This document shows, in pieces, positions 41,129 to 49,231 of a stretch of 64,000 nt of DNA; within the stretch, counting starts at the first letter, position 1, and every line of letters begins with the position of its first letter. Where the stretch lies: NCBI GenBank assembly GCA_963849695.1, contig CAWKIT010000016.1:124001-188000 (forward strand), in the 5' to 3' direction. Source of the stretch: DASSUW01 sp963849695. Lineage in GTDB: Bacteria > Actinomycetota > Thermoleophilia > Solirubrobacterales > Solirubrobacteraceae. The position numbers and the translations under genes were made by a program. The notes below the pieces were generated by a model, which was not told the origin of the DNA, searched no databases, and saw nothing but the letters and a program-made list of their open reading frames with translations.

Positions 41129-41148
41129 AAGTTAGTCGTGACTCACTT
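41129..41148. promoter_or_regulatory. Operator-like palindrome, distal site
   Basis: AAGTTAGTCGTGACTCACTT: 8-base half sites AAGTTAGT and ACTCACTT differ at one paired position. It has the same pattern as the proximal site, 57 bases away, within the exporter's promoter region and just downstream of the cupin gene stop. Confidence 0.5.
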
Positions 41149-41165
41149 GGTTCGTCGCCGCGCGC

Positions 41166-41540
41166 TCAGCCGGCCCAGGGGACCTCGACCGAGTCCTCGG
41201 TCGGCGAGTCCCGGGCCACCACGTACTCCGCCGGGTCGCCGTCGGAGAGGTTCCGGAGGAGGTGGGTCTCGCGCGGCGGCACGTACACCATGTCGCCCGG
41301 CCCGATCGTGACCGTCTGCTCGAGATGGTCACCCCACCTGACCTCCAGCTGACCGGACAGCATGTAGACGGCGCTCTCGCACGAGTCGTGATAGTGCGGC
41401 CGGGACTGGGCCCCCGCGGGCACGCGGAACACGCCCATGTAGATGTTCGTCGCCCCGGCCGTCGCCTGCGAGATCTCGTGGCCGCCGACGACGCCCCGCG
41501 GGGTGTCGCGATCCAGCCCTCCTGCTTGCACCACCTTCAT
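41166..41540 (-). CDS. Cupin-domain protein
   Basis: 124 residues with both cupin motifs: 'SRPHYHDSCESAVYMLSGQLEVRWG' (metal-binding His-x-His and Glu) and 'IGPGDMVYVPPRETHLLRN' (Pro-rich loop and final His). Small single-domain cupins bind a metal and act as isomerases, dioxygenases or binding proteins; no specific activity can be assigned. The ATG at 41540 gives a natural N-terminus. It lies upstream of, and parallel to, the efflux pump gene. Confidence 0.9.
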   Translation of the reverse strand: MKVVQAGGLDRDTPRGVVGGHEISQATAGATNIYMGVFRVPAGAQSRPHYHDSCESAVYMLSGQLEVRWGDHLEQTVTIGPGDMVYVPPRETHLLRNLSDGDPAEYVVARDSPTEDSVEVPWAG

Positions 41541-41594
41541 GTCAGGCAGCCTAGTGCCAAGCCCGCGTGCAGGACGCACCAGCCCGGATCCGGG

Positions 41595-42422
41595 CTAGGT
41601 CGTCATGCCGGTGAACTGCCCGCCGGTGATGTTGAGGACCTGGCCGTGGACGAAGTTCGACCACGGCGAGCACAGGAAGAAGACGCCGCCGGCGGCCTCC
41701 TCCGGCGTGCCCGTGCGGCCGAGCGGGATCAACATCGACGCCATCCCGCGCATCTGGTCGGGGATGCCGAGCTGGACGGTCTCGCCGCCGATCTCCATCG
41801 TGTTGTCCTCGACCTTGGAGGCGGTCAGGCGGGTCTCGATCCAGCCGAAGGCGACGGCGTTGACGTTGATCTTGAACTGGCCCCACTCCTTGGCCAGCGT
41901 CTTCGTCAGCCCGACCACGGCGCTCTTGCCGGCCGAGTAGTTCGCCTGGCCGGCGTTTCCCATCGTGCCCGAGATCGAGGAGACGTTGACGATCTTGCGG
42001 AACACCTCCTCGCCGCGCTCGCGCTCGGCCTTGGCCGGCTCGCGCAGGTGCGGGGCGGCGGCGCGGATGACGCGGAAGGGGACGACGGTGTGGATGTCGA
42101 GCATCCGCTGGAACGCGTCGTCGGACATCTTGTGGATCGGCGCGTCGATCGTGTAGCCGGCGTTGTTGACGATGATGTCGATCCTGCCCCAGGCGTCGAT
42201 CGCCGTCTGCACCAGCGCGTCGGGGGCGCCGGAGGCGGTCAGGTCGCCGCCGAACACCACCGTCTCGCCGTCGATCTCGGACGCGGTCTGCTCCGCGAGG
42301 TCGGCGTCGAGGTCGTTGATCAGCACCTTGGCGCCGTGCTCGCTCAGCAGCTCGGCGGTGGCGCGGCCGATGCCGCGCGCCGAGCCGGTGACGATCGCCA
42401 CCTTGTCGTCGAGGACTCCCAT
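41595..42422 (-). CDS. FabG-like short-chain dehydrogenase/reductase
   Basis: 275 residues: 'VAIVTGSARGIGRATAELL' (TGxxxGxG), 'NNAG', catalytic 'NVSSISGTMGNAGQANYSAGKSAVVGLTKTLA' (Ser, Tyr-x3-Lys) and 'GQVLNITGGQFTG' near the end. A longer variable loop ('LREPAKAERERGEEVFRK') precedes the catalytic Ser, typical of actinobacterial enzymes annotated as 3-oxoacyl-ACP reductase or hydroxyacyl-CoA dehydrogenase. It probably belongs to acyl-CoA metabolism together with the nearby acyl-CoA dehydrogenase, but is separated from it by the ABC ATPase. Confidence 0.92.
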   Translation of the reverse strand: MGVLDDKVAIVTGSARGIGRATAELLSEHGAKVLINDLDADLAEQTASEIDGETVVFGGDLTASGAPDALVQTAIDAWGRIDIIVNNAGYTIDAPIHKMSDDAFQRMLDIHTVVPFRVIRAAAPHLREPAKAERERGEEVFRKIVNVSSISGTMGNAGQANYSAGKSAVVGLTKTLAKEWGQFKINVNAVAFGWIETRLTASKVEDNTMEIGGETVQLGIPDQMRGMASMLIPLGRTGTPEEAAGGVFFLCSPWSNFVHGQVLNITGGQFTGMTT

Positions 42423-42465
42423 GTCAGCCTCCAGGTCGGATCCGGAGGCGGGGATTGTGCCGGTG

Positions 42466-43155
42466 TCAGGCGGCGAGCGGCGCAGCAGGCGCGACCACGC
42501 GGCCGCCCTCGAGCTCCACGATGCGGTCGGTGACGCCGGCGGCGTCGTCGATGTCGCGCGTGAAGAGCACGACCGTGATGCCGTCCTCGCGGGCGATGGC
42601 GCGCAGGAGGAGCAGCAGGTGCGCGCCCTCCTCGGGCTCGAGCCCGCCGGCCGGCTCGTCGGCCAGCAGGACGGAGGGGCGGCCGACCAGCGAGCGGGCG
42701 AGCGCGGCGCGCTGACGCTCGGCGGCCGTCAGGTTGCCGGGCATCTCGTCCCGCCGCTCGCCGAGCCCGACGCGGTCGAGGAGGGCGTCGACCGCCTCGG
42801 GCTCGTACGGACGGCGCGCGATCAGCAGCGGCAGCGCCACGTTCTCGCGCACGGTGATGGTCGGGAGGACGGAGGCCCCGGGGAGGAGAAGGCCGATCCG
42901 GTCGCGCCGCAGGCGGGTGAGCTCGACGTCGTCGAGCTCGCGCAGCGGGCGGCCGTCGAGCGTCACGGTCCCGGCTGCGGGACGGTCGAGTCCCGCCAGG
43001 AGATGGAGGAGGGAAGTCTTGCCTGAGCCGGCCGGACCGACTACCGCCGTGACCTCGCCCGCGGGGGCTTCGAGCGATACGTCACTGAGCACGTCGACGC
43101 GCGTGCGCAGATCGCCGACGCGATGGAACAGGTTGTGCGCAATGACTCCGGGCAT
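42466..43155 (-). CDS. Degenerate LolD/MacB-type ABC ATPase
   Basis: 229 residues. Walker A is intact (G40-T47, 'GPAGSGKT') and Walker B is intact ('SVLLADEP', D166-E167). The Q-loop Gln is replaced by Pro (about P92, 'GLLLPGASVLP'), the signature LSGGQ reads 'LTAAE' (142-146) and the switch His reads Arg ('LFTRDID', R200). A canonical transporter ATPase needs these, so this protein may bind but barely hydrolyse ATP. No permease gene is adjacent. The layout otherwise follows the LolD/FtsE group. ATG 43155. Confidence 0.85.
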   Translation of the reverse strand: MPGVIAHNLFHRVGDLRTRVDVLSDVSLEAPAGEVTAVVGPAGSGKTSLLHLLAGLDRPAAGTVTLDGRPLRELDDVELTRLRRDRIGLLLPGASVLPTITVRENVALPLLIARRPYEPEAVDALLDRVGLGERRDEMPGNLTAAERQRAALARSLVGRPSVLLADEPAGGLEPEEGAHLLLLLRAIAREDGITVVLFTRDIDDAAGVTDRIVELEGGRVVAPAAPLAA

Positions 43156-43243
43156 GGCCTGGAACTGTCCCAGGACCCGATGCGGCGCAAAGGTCGGTTA
43201 GCCGCACCTTTGCGGTGAGGCAGCACCCTAATGCGCTTAAGTA

Positions 43244-43311
43244 GGGGGTCAGACCCCTCTGTGGTAGTACAGAACCGGCCTGTGCTCACTGCAGAGGGGT
43301 CTGACCCCTTA
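43244..43311. repeat. REP-like inverted pair, locus C
   Basis: GGGGTCAGACCCC at 43245-43257 and GGGGTCTGACCCC at 43296-43308, in opposite orientation with flanking CTCTG/CAGAG, separated by about 40 bases. The right copy runs into the acyl-CoA dehydrogenase stop codon. The arrangement resembles REP/BIME elements; the best-formed of three loci in the window. Confidence 0.78.
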
Positions 43312-44493
43312 GAGGCCGTAGGAGCGCCCGATCACGTCGAGCATGATCTCGTCGGTGCCCGCGCCGATGCGGTTGAGCCGCAGGTCGCGCCAGGCGCGCT
43401 CGATCCCGTACTCCTTCATGTAGCCGGCGCCGCCGTGGATCTGCAGGCACTCGTCGGCCACCTCGCACGCGATCCGCGACGCGTGCAGCTTGGCCATCGA
43501 GATCTCGCGCACGGGGTACTCGCCGTTGGCGTGCCGCCACGCGGTCGTGTAGACGAGCTGGCGCGCCGCCTCGATCTTGGTCGCCATCTCGGCGAACTTG
43601 TGGCGGGTGACCTGGAACTTCCCGATCGGCCGCCCGAACGCATGCCGCTCCCCGGCGTACGCCAGCGTCTTGTCGAACAGCTTCTGGGCGCTCGCCACCG
43701 CCCCCGCCGCGCCGATCAGGCGCTCGCCCTGGAGCTCCCACATGATGTGGTAGAAGCCCTTGCCGACCTCGCCGAGGACGGCATCCGCCGGCACCCGCAC
43801 GTCCTGGAACGCGAGCAGGGCGGTGTCGGACGCGTGCATCCCGAGCTTGCGCAGCTTCTCCTCGCGTACGACGCCGGGCGAGTCCATGTCGACGATGAAC
43901 AGCGTGAAGCCGTCGTAGCCGGCGTCGACGTCGGTCTTCGTCACCAGCACGATGAAGTCGGCCCGGTGGCCGTTGGTGATGTACGTCTTGGAGCCGTTGA
44001 TCACCCACTCGTCCCCGTCGCGGACCGCGCGCGTCTTGATCCCCGCCACGTCCGACCCGGCGTCGGGCTCGGTGATCCCCAGGCAGGAGATCTTCTGGCC
44101 GCGGATCGAGGGCACGAGGTACGCCTGCTTCTGCTCCTCGGTGCCGAAGGCGAGGATCGGCGGGGTCGCCATGTCGGTGTGGACGGCGATGCCCATCGCC
44201 AGCCCGCCGCACTCGGAGTGGACCATCTCCTCGGCGAGCACGAGGTTGCAGTAGTAGTCGCCGCCCTGGCCCCCGTACTCCTCCGGGAACGACAGCCCGA
44301 GCAGGCCGAGCTCGCCCATCCGCGGGAACACCCAGTCCTCGAAGGTCGACTCCTCCCACTTCTCCGCGTGCGGCCGCAGCTCCTTGACCACGAACGCGTG
44401 GATCGACTCGCGCAGCTGCTCGTGCTCGTCGGTGAAGACGAAGTGCCGCCTGGATGCGGCGTGGTCGGGCTTGAGGAGGTCGGTGGCGGCCAT
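43309..44493 (-). CDS. Acyl-CoA dehydrogenase
   Basis: 394 residues of the FAD-dependent family: 'LGITEPDAGSDVAGIKTRAV' and 'WVINGSKTYITNGHRADFIVLV' (FAD/acyl contact), the C-terminal helices 'RHKFAEMATKIEAARQLVYTTAWR' and 'QIHGGAGYMKEYGIERAWRD', and the closing 'RIGAGTDEIMLDVIGRSYGL'. It introduces the alpha-beta double bond in acyl-CoA, passing electrons to ETF. ATG 44493 is enclosed in a 16-bp perfect hairpin (44482-44521). The REP-like pair C ends in its stop codon. Confidence 0.95.
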   Translation of the reverse strand: MAATDLLKPDHAASRRHFVFTDEHEQLRESIHAFVVKELRPHAEKWEESTFEDWVFPRMGELGLLGLSFPEEYGGQGGDYYCNLVLAEEMVHSECGGLAMGIAVHTDMATPPILAFGTEEQKQAYLVPSIRGQKISCLGITEPDAGSDVAGIKTRAVRDGDEWVINGSKTYITNGHRADFIVLVTKTDVDAGYDGFTLFIVDMDSPGVVREEKLRKLGMHASDTALLAFQDVRVPADAVLGEVGKGFYHIMWELQGERLIGAAGAVASAQKLFDKTLAYAGERHAFGRPIGKFQVTRHKFAEMATKIEAARQLVYTTAWRHANGEYPVREISMAKLHASRIACEVADECLQIHGGAGYMKEYGIERAWRDLRLNRIGAGTDEIMLDVIGRSYGL

Positions 44494-44521
44494 GGGCCAA
44501 AGCTAGCCCATGGCCGCCACC
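44482..44521 (-). promoter_or_regulatory. Hairpin enclosing the acyl-CoA dehydrogenase start codon
   Basis: GGTGGCGGCCATGGGC (44482-44497) and its exact reverse complement (44506-44521) flank an 8-base spacer. On the minus-strand transcript the downstream arm holds the ATG of the dehydrogenase, so a message starting upstream would bury the start codon in a 16-bp stem. A leaderless transcript starting within the spacer would avoid this. A related hairpin occurs at 45937-45975. Confidence 0.6.
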
Positions 44522-44615
44522 AGTCACCCCGCTACGGCACGAGGCCGAGGTGCGTCAGCACCCAGTCAGGTCGCAGGTGCCCCGGCGGCGACGGCCACCG
44601 CCGGAGCGAAGCGCC

Positions 44616-45530
44616 TCACGGCCGGAACGCCTCCGTCCAGGTGCGGGCGCCGTCCTTCGTCTCGACCACGGTGCCGTCGCTCAGGGCGAGCAGCAGGTGC
44701 TCGGCGTCGAGCGCCTTGAACTTGTAGGGCTCACCCGGCACGGTGCCCACCTCCTCCCACCGCAGGCCGCCGTCGCCGGAGCGGTGGACCGTCCCGTCCT
44801 GGTCGGCGCGGTAGAAGGCGTCCTGTGCCGGCCATACGAGCCGGATCCGGTCGCCGGAGTCCGCTGGGCGCCAGGTCTTGCCGCCGTCCTGCGAGCGGTA
44901 CAGCTGCGACTCGGTCGATCCGAACAGGTGGTCGGGATTCCCGGGGTCGACCTCGAGGTCGATCAGGACCTGGTCGCGCGGCGTGAACTGCTCGGTGAAC
45001 GTCCGCCCACCGTCGCCCGAGACGAGCACGGCCGCGAGCACGGCGTCGATCGCGTACATGCGGTCGTGCCTTACCACGATCTTGTGCAGGTCGGCCTCGC
45101 CGAGGCGCGAGACGACGCGCCAGTTGGCGCCCCCGTCGTCGGAGGCGATCAGGCCCAGGTACGGCGGCAGCTCCGCCTTGCTGTCGGGGTGACCGGAGCC
45201 GAGCAGCCGGCCGGGCCCGGTGACCAGCAGCTCGAGGAACGTCCCGACCGGAGAGGACCCGCCGTCGGCCGTGACCGTCCCCGTCACGCGCTCGACCTCG
45301 TCGGTGTCGGGGTCGATCCGCCAGAACCCGCGGTTCGTGGTCAGCAGGTAGTCCCCGGTCGCCGGGTCGACGTCGAGCGAATTCACGTACGGCGGCTTCT
45401 TGGAGAAGTCGACCAGCCGGTCGGAGAGCGTCCGGTTGCTCGCCGGCGTACCGCTTTCGCCGGCGTTGCCGCCGCAGCCGGTCGCCGTCGTGAGCGCGGC
45501 GAGCACCAGCAGCACCCTGATCGGCCACAC
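44616..45530 (-). CDS. Lipoprotein with BNR/YCF48-like beta-propeller
   Basis: 304 residues: lipoprotein signal 'WPIRVLLVLAALTTATGC' with a lipobox-like end, then Asp-box/sialidase-like repeats ('ASDDGGANWRVVSRLG', 'SGDGGRTFTEQF', 'SQDGGKTWRPADSG', 'SGDGGLRWEEVG', 'TKDGARTWTEAF'), the pattern of BNR propellers. Likely an anchored extracellular binding scaffold; no enzyme residues. GTG 45530 places the signal peptide correctly and lies 2 bases after the preceding stop. It belongs to a two-gene segment bounded by degenerate direct repeats. Confidence 0.82.
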   Translation of the reverse strand: MWPIRVLLVLAALTTATGCGGNAGESGTPASNRTLSDRLVDFSKKPPYVNSLDVDPATGDYLLTTNRGFWRIDPDTDEVERVTGTVTADGGSSPVGTFLELLVTGPGRLLGSGHPDSKAELPPYLGLIASDDGGANWRVVSRLGEADLHKIVVRHDRMYAIDAVLAAVLVSGDGGRTFTEQFTPRDQVLIDLEVDPGNPDHLFGSTESQLYRSQDGGKTWRPADSGDRIRLVWPAQDAFYRADQDGTVHRSGDGGLRWEEVGTVPGEPYKFKALDAEHLLLALSDGTVVETKDGARTWTEAFRP

Positions 45531-45532
45531 CG

Positions 45533-45841
45533 TCAGCGCTTGATGGCGAAGTACGTCCGCTGGCTCTTCCAGCAGCGGAACCTCAGCTGCGTGCCCGAGC
45601 CGCCGTTGCGACAGTGGTACCCACTGGGACGCCAACCGGTTCTCAGATATCCGCGTGCCCACCGCTTCGCCGTCTTACAGCGGATCTGGTCGGCCTTGAT
45701 CAGGTATCGCTTCGAACCGACGGTGATGTCGCCGCACTTGCGCGGCGTCACCGGAGCCGGGCTCGGTGCGGCGAAGACCAGCAGGAGCAGTGCGGCCAGC
45801 AGGACGGCGAAGGGTGCCGCCACGTATCCCCTCATCCCCAT
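45533..45841 (-). CDS. Small secreted cysteine-containing protein
   Basis: 102 residues: signal peptide or N-terminal anchor ('YVAAPFAVLLAALLLLVFAAP') and a basic mature domain with four cysteines ('PRKCGDITVGSKRYLIKADQIRCKTAKRW', 'GYHCRNG', 'FRCWKSQRTYFAIKR'). Proteins of this pattern are common in Thermoleophilia genomes and unassigned. Two disulfides are likely. The start is ATG 45841, or ATG 45835. The gene ends 2 bases before the propeller lipoprotein start. Confidence 0.75.
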   Translation of the reverse strand: MGMRGYVAAPFAVLLAALLLLVFAAPSPAPVTPRKCGDITVGSKRYLIKADQIRCKTAKRWARGYLRTGWRPSGYHCRNGGSGTQLRFRCWKSQRTYFAIKR

Positions 45842-45898
45842 GCGCCCAGCGTACTGCGCCCGAGGCGAAACGGAATAGCCTGCCGCGTTGAATGGCTG

Positions 45899-45947
45899 AC
45901 ACCACGAATGCGTGGATCGACTCGCGGCAACTGCTCGTGGCGGTCAT
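45899..45947 (-). pseudogene. Remnant of an acyl-CoA dehydrogenase 5' end
   Basis: From ATG 45947 the DNA reads 'MTATSSCRESIHAFVV', matching the N-terminus of the dehydrogenase at 43309-44493 (M-A-A-T…LRESIHAFVV) with about 50 bases deleted between. The stretch at 45902-45926 matches 44390-44414 at all but one or two positions. It is preceded by an 18-bp hairpin (45937-45954 / 45958-45975) related to the one at 44482. No further dehydrogenase sequence follows. Confidence 0.6.
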
Positions 45948-45986
45948 GGGTCAGAGGCTGACCCATGACCGCCACCCGCTACGTCA

Positions 45987-48900
45987 CTAGTCCAACAGCC
46001 CGAGGTGCCGGAGCGAGGCCCGTACGAACGAAGCCCGCTCCGCGGCGGTGTTCATGGTCGCCACCTCGAAGCCGGCGTAGACCGTGTCGGTCGTGCCGAC
46101 GACCGCGCCCTCCTGGAACTGCTCGGTGCTGCGCGTCCACTGCGGGTCCGGGTTCGGCGTGCTGTCCGGCGCGCCGCCGACCTGCCAGGTGCCGGTGTCG
46201 GTCTCGAACGAGGTCTGCGACACCGTCGCGCCGCCGACCGTCGATCGGTCGCGTCGTCGACCCAGGCGCCGAGGTTCCGGACGGCCCAGTCGCGTGGCCT
46301 GCGACGATCGCGACCTCGACCTTCTGGCCGGCGAACCGGCTGAGGTCGATCTCCCAGTCCTGCCAGCCGTTCGACGATGCCGGTGGCGGCGTGCCACTCG
46401 CCGGTCGTGCCGGTCGGCGTGCAGGTGCCGCGTCGAGGGCGTCTGGTAGTTCAGCAGCCGGTCGTGCAGGTCGGCGCCCCAGCCGCCGTCCGTCCGAAGC
46501 AGCTGGAGCCCGTGGCCTGCGAGGTGTGGCCGTTGGCGTCCGGGCAGCGTCGTCCACTGCTCGGTGCCGACGGGCCTCGCCTCGACGAACACGTAGTCCC
46601 AGTCCAGCTCGAGGTCGAACGACAGTCTTGAACGTCAGCTTGCCCGGCGGTCTGGCCGGTGAGGTCGACCTCGTGTCCACAGCCGCTTGTAGGCCTCGTC
46701 GTCCGTGCCCGAGGCCATGTAGTAGCTGGCCGGTGAACGGCGAGAACGGGCCGGCGCCCGGCCGCTCCCAGCCGGCGAGACGGCGCGAGTCCTGGTACGC
46801 CGGGTGGTCGATCATCGAGCTGGTCACCGCCGAAGGTCGCCGTCGGCGCACCGGCGGCCGGGATCGCCGGCCTGGTTGGCGAACGTCCAGCTCGTCCCCG
46901 GCGCGAACGGATCCTCGCCGGTGATCGGGAACACCGTCCCGTCGGCAGTTCCACGCGTTGCCGTTGTCCGCCACGGATGTAGGCCCCCAGGTAGTACTGG
47001 AGGAAGTCGTTCGTGTGGGCGATGCAGCCGTCGCGCGACTCCGGCAGGTCGGCGTCGCACCAGCGGCCCTGCTGGTCCTCGTTGGGCTGCGGGAACCCGA
47101 AGTTGCGGAACTCGTAGCCCTCGGCGTACTGCTGGCCGGCGTGCTTGCCGGCGTAGACCAGCTTGCCGCCCTCGTTGAGGAAGTCGCGCACCGCGAGCTG
47201 CTCTTCGAGCGCGAGCCGCGACGTGCCGGTCCCCGGGACCTGGCCGGGCTCGCGGGTCAGGTAGTCGTCGCCCGTGTCCCAGATCACGGCGTCGTAGTGC
47301 GGCGAGCACGCCGAGCGGATGCGGGGCGCGTCGTCCGCGGGCGTCGACGTCGTACAGGTCGGCGCCGACGCCGTTGGCCGTCACCGCCGCGAGGTACTCG
47401 TCGGCGTAGTGCGGGCCGCTCGGGTCCTGCGCGGGCGTCGGGCCCGCTGTAGTCCTCGGCGGCGAGCACGAGCACGCGGTTGCGTGCTCTCGACGCGCCG
47501 CGGTGTACGTGAACGGCGCCGAGCGCTTGCCGCCCGTCTGTCTGGGCGAACCAGACCTCGACAGAGTCGCCGGGCTGCGTGCCCGTGACCACGCCGCGCA
47601 GCCGGTGGTAGTAGACACCCGCCTCCTGGTAGTAGCGCTCGCCGTCGCTCCATTCGGTCGTGTCCGCCGTCTGCGGTGGTCCCGCCGTTGATGCGGTAGT
47701 GCAGCACGACCGCGCCGAGCGACCGCTTGGCCGGTCACCTGGACCGGCTGCGGATCGCCGTAGGAGTCGGCGAACGCGTCGACGTAGAAGTCCTGCGACG
47801 GTGTTGCCGAGGTGCGAGTCGGGCTCCTCCGGCTTGTCCGCCGACTCCGCGAGGTCGAGCGAGAAGTCGCGGTGGCGCCGGAACTCGGCCTGGATCGCGC
47901 GCCTCGGAGTCCTCGAACTCGAAGCCGGAGACCGTCGTGTCCTTGGGCTCGGTGCCCTCGGGCGTGTAGGCGAGGATGCCCTCGCGGTTGTAGGCCGTGT
48001 CGAGCGTGTCGCCGTTGGTGATGTAGAGCTCGGCGCCGAGATCCGGGTCGAAGCCGGTGATCGCCGGGTCGTGGTCGTCACCGGCGAGCGCCGTGAAGAT
48101 CGGGTCGTCGGCGGTCGGCGTGTACTGCTGCCAGCCCTGCGGATACAGGAGCAGCGCGGCCGCGGTGTGGTCGTTCTTCTGGAACTCGAAGTCGACGCGG
48201 TCGCCACAGCCGCAGCATCGCCTGGGTCTCCGGCTCCGGCGCCGTACGGCTCGGGCCGCGGTAGGTCTCGGACGTCGGATCGGGCGACGAGCCCTCGTCG
48301 TCGAGGCCCCAGTTGACGGGGAAGTTGCGGTTCGGGTCGACGCCGTCGTTGATCTCGCCGCGGACGCCGTCGCCGTCGTTGTCGGCCATGTTCTTGCGCC
48401 ACAGGCGGTTGCCCGGCGTGAACGTGTACTCGTAGCCGTCCGGGTTGGCGACGCAGACGAACCACAGCTCGCGGGTGTCGACGAGCCGCGTCACGCGTGC
48501 GGATCGTTGCCGTAGTTGTCGACGAAGTACAGTGAGCGTGCGGCGGCAGGTCTCGCCGGCCAGCCACTCGCGCGCGTGCTGCATCGCGTTGTAGAGCACG
48601 GCCGGCCGAGCTGTTGTCGTGCGTCGTCTTCGCGCGGCCAGTGACCTTGAGCGCGATGATGTCGCGGCCCAGTACCGTGTCGCCGATGTCCACGCGCTTG
48701 ACGATGCTGCAGCTGCGCCAGGCGGTCGTACAGCTCGAGGTACTGCTCCTTGCCGTCGCCCGGCACGCGGTCGTAGCGCCGCCAGACCTTGTACTGCGCA
48801 TCCGAGCCGGTGTACGGGCGCAGCTGCTCCTGAGCCGGCGCTGAACGCTGCGGCACGGCCGTCGGCGGCGACGCCCGTGTCGCCGCCGAACTTGCGCAGC

Positions 48901-49106
48901 TGACCGGCGGTTCCGAAGACCTCGACCTTCCCGGCGCGACGACCCTCGGTGACGTCGAAGCCGGCGAGCGCCAGCTGCTCGAGGTTCTTGCGCGTCGCCT
49001 TGACGCGATACGCGTTGATCGGGTCGCGGCTGTCCGCCGCCGCCGGCACGGCGAGCGCGAGCGAAGCAAGCACCGCGACCGCGGCGCTCAATGAGCGTCT
49101 GTCCAT
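45987..49106 (-). pseudogene. Secreted M14-type zinc carboxypeptidase, riddled with single-base insertions
   Basis: ATG 49106 (AGGAGGAGGGGG upstream) opens a signal peptide ('MDRRSLSAAVAVLASLALAVPA'). Pieces in all three frames then assemble an M14 peptidase: zinc/catalytic region 'LYNAMQHAREWLAGET' (H-x2-E), 'VCVANPDGYEYTFTPGNRLWRKN', 'DPNRNFPVNWG', followed by C-terminal domains like those of immune-inhibitor-A-type exoproteins ('GDDYLTREPGQVPG', 'NGWQDWEIDLSRFAGQKVEVAIV') to 'SLRHLGLLD'. About 25-30 shifts lie between 48840 and 46245; nearly all equal one extra base, with no nonsense codons in the proper frame. This points to uncorrected read errors rather than decay. The repaired length is about 1,030 residues. 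Confidence 0.82.
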
Positions 49107-49231
49107 CCCCCTCCTCCTCAATATTCCGACGCGCGGCCTTCCCCGGGCCGCGCCATTGGCGGGGCAGCCTAGCGCGGTGGATCCGCTCTTCAACTACCGC
49201 AGCAGGATTCTGTCAGTGGCCTGCCGGTAGG

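Noticed and set aside
45675..45947. 90-residue minus-strand frame as a gene
   Set aside because: Its first 16 residues are a shortened copy of the acyl-CoA dehydrogenase start and the rest is the out-of-frame shadow of the small secreted protein gene. Recorded as a pseudogene fragment instead.
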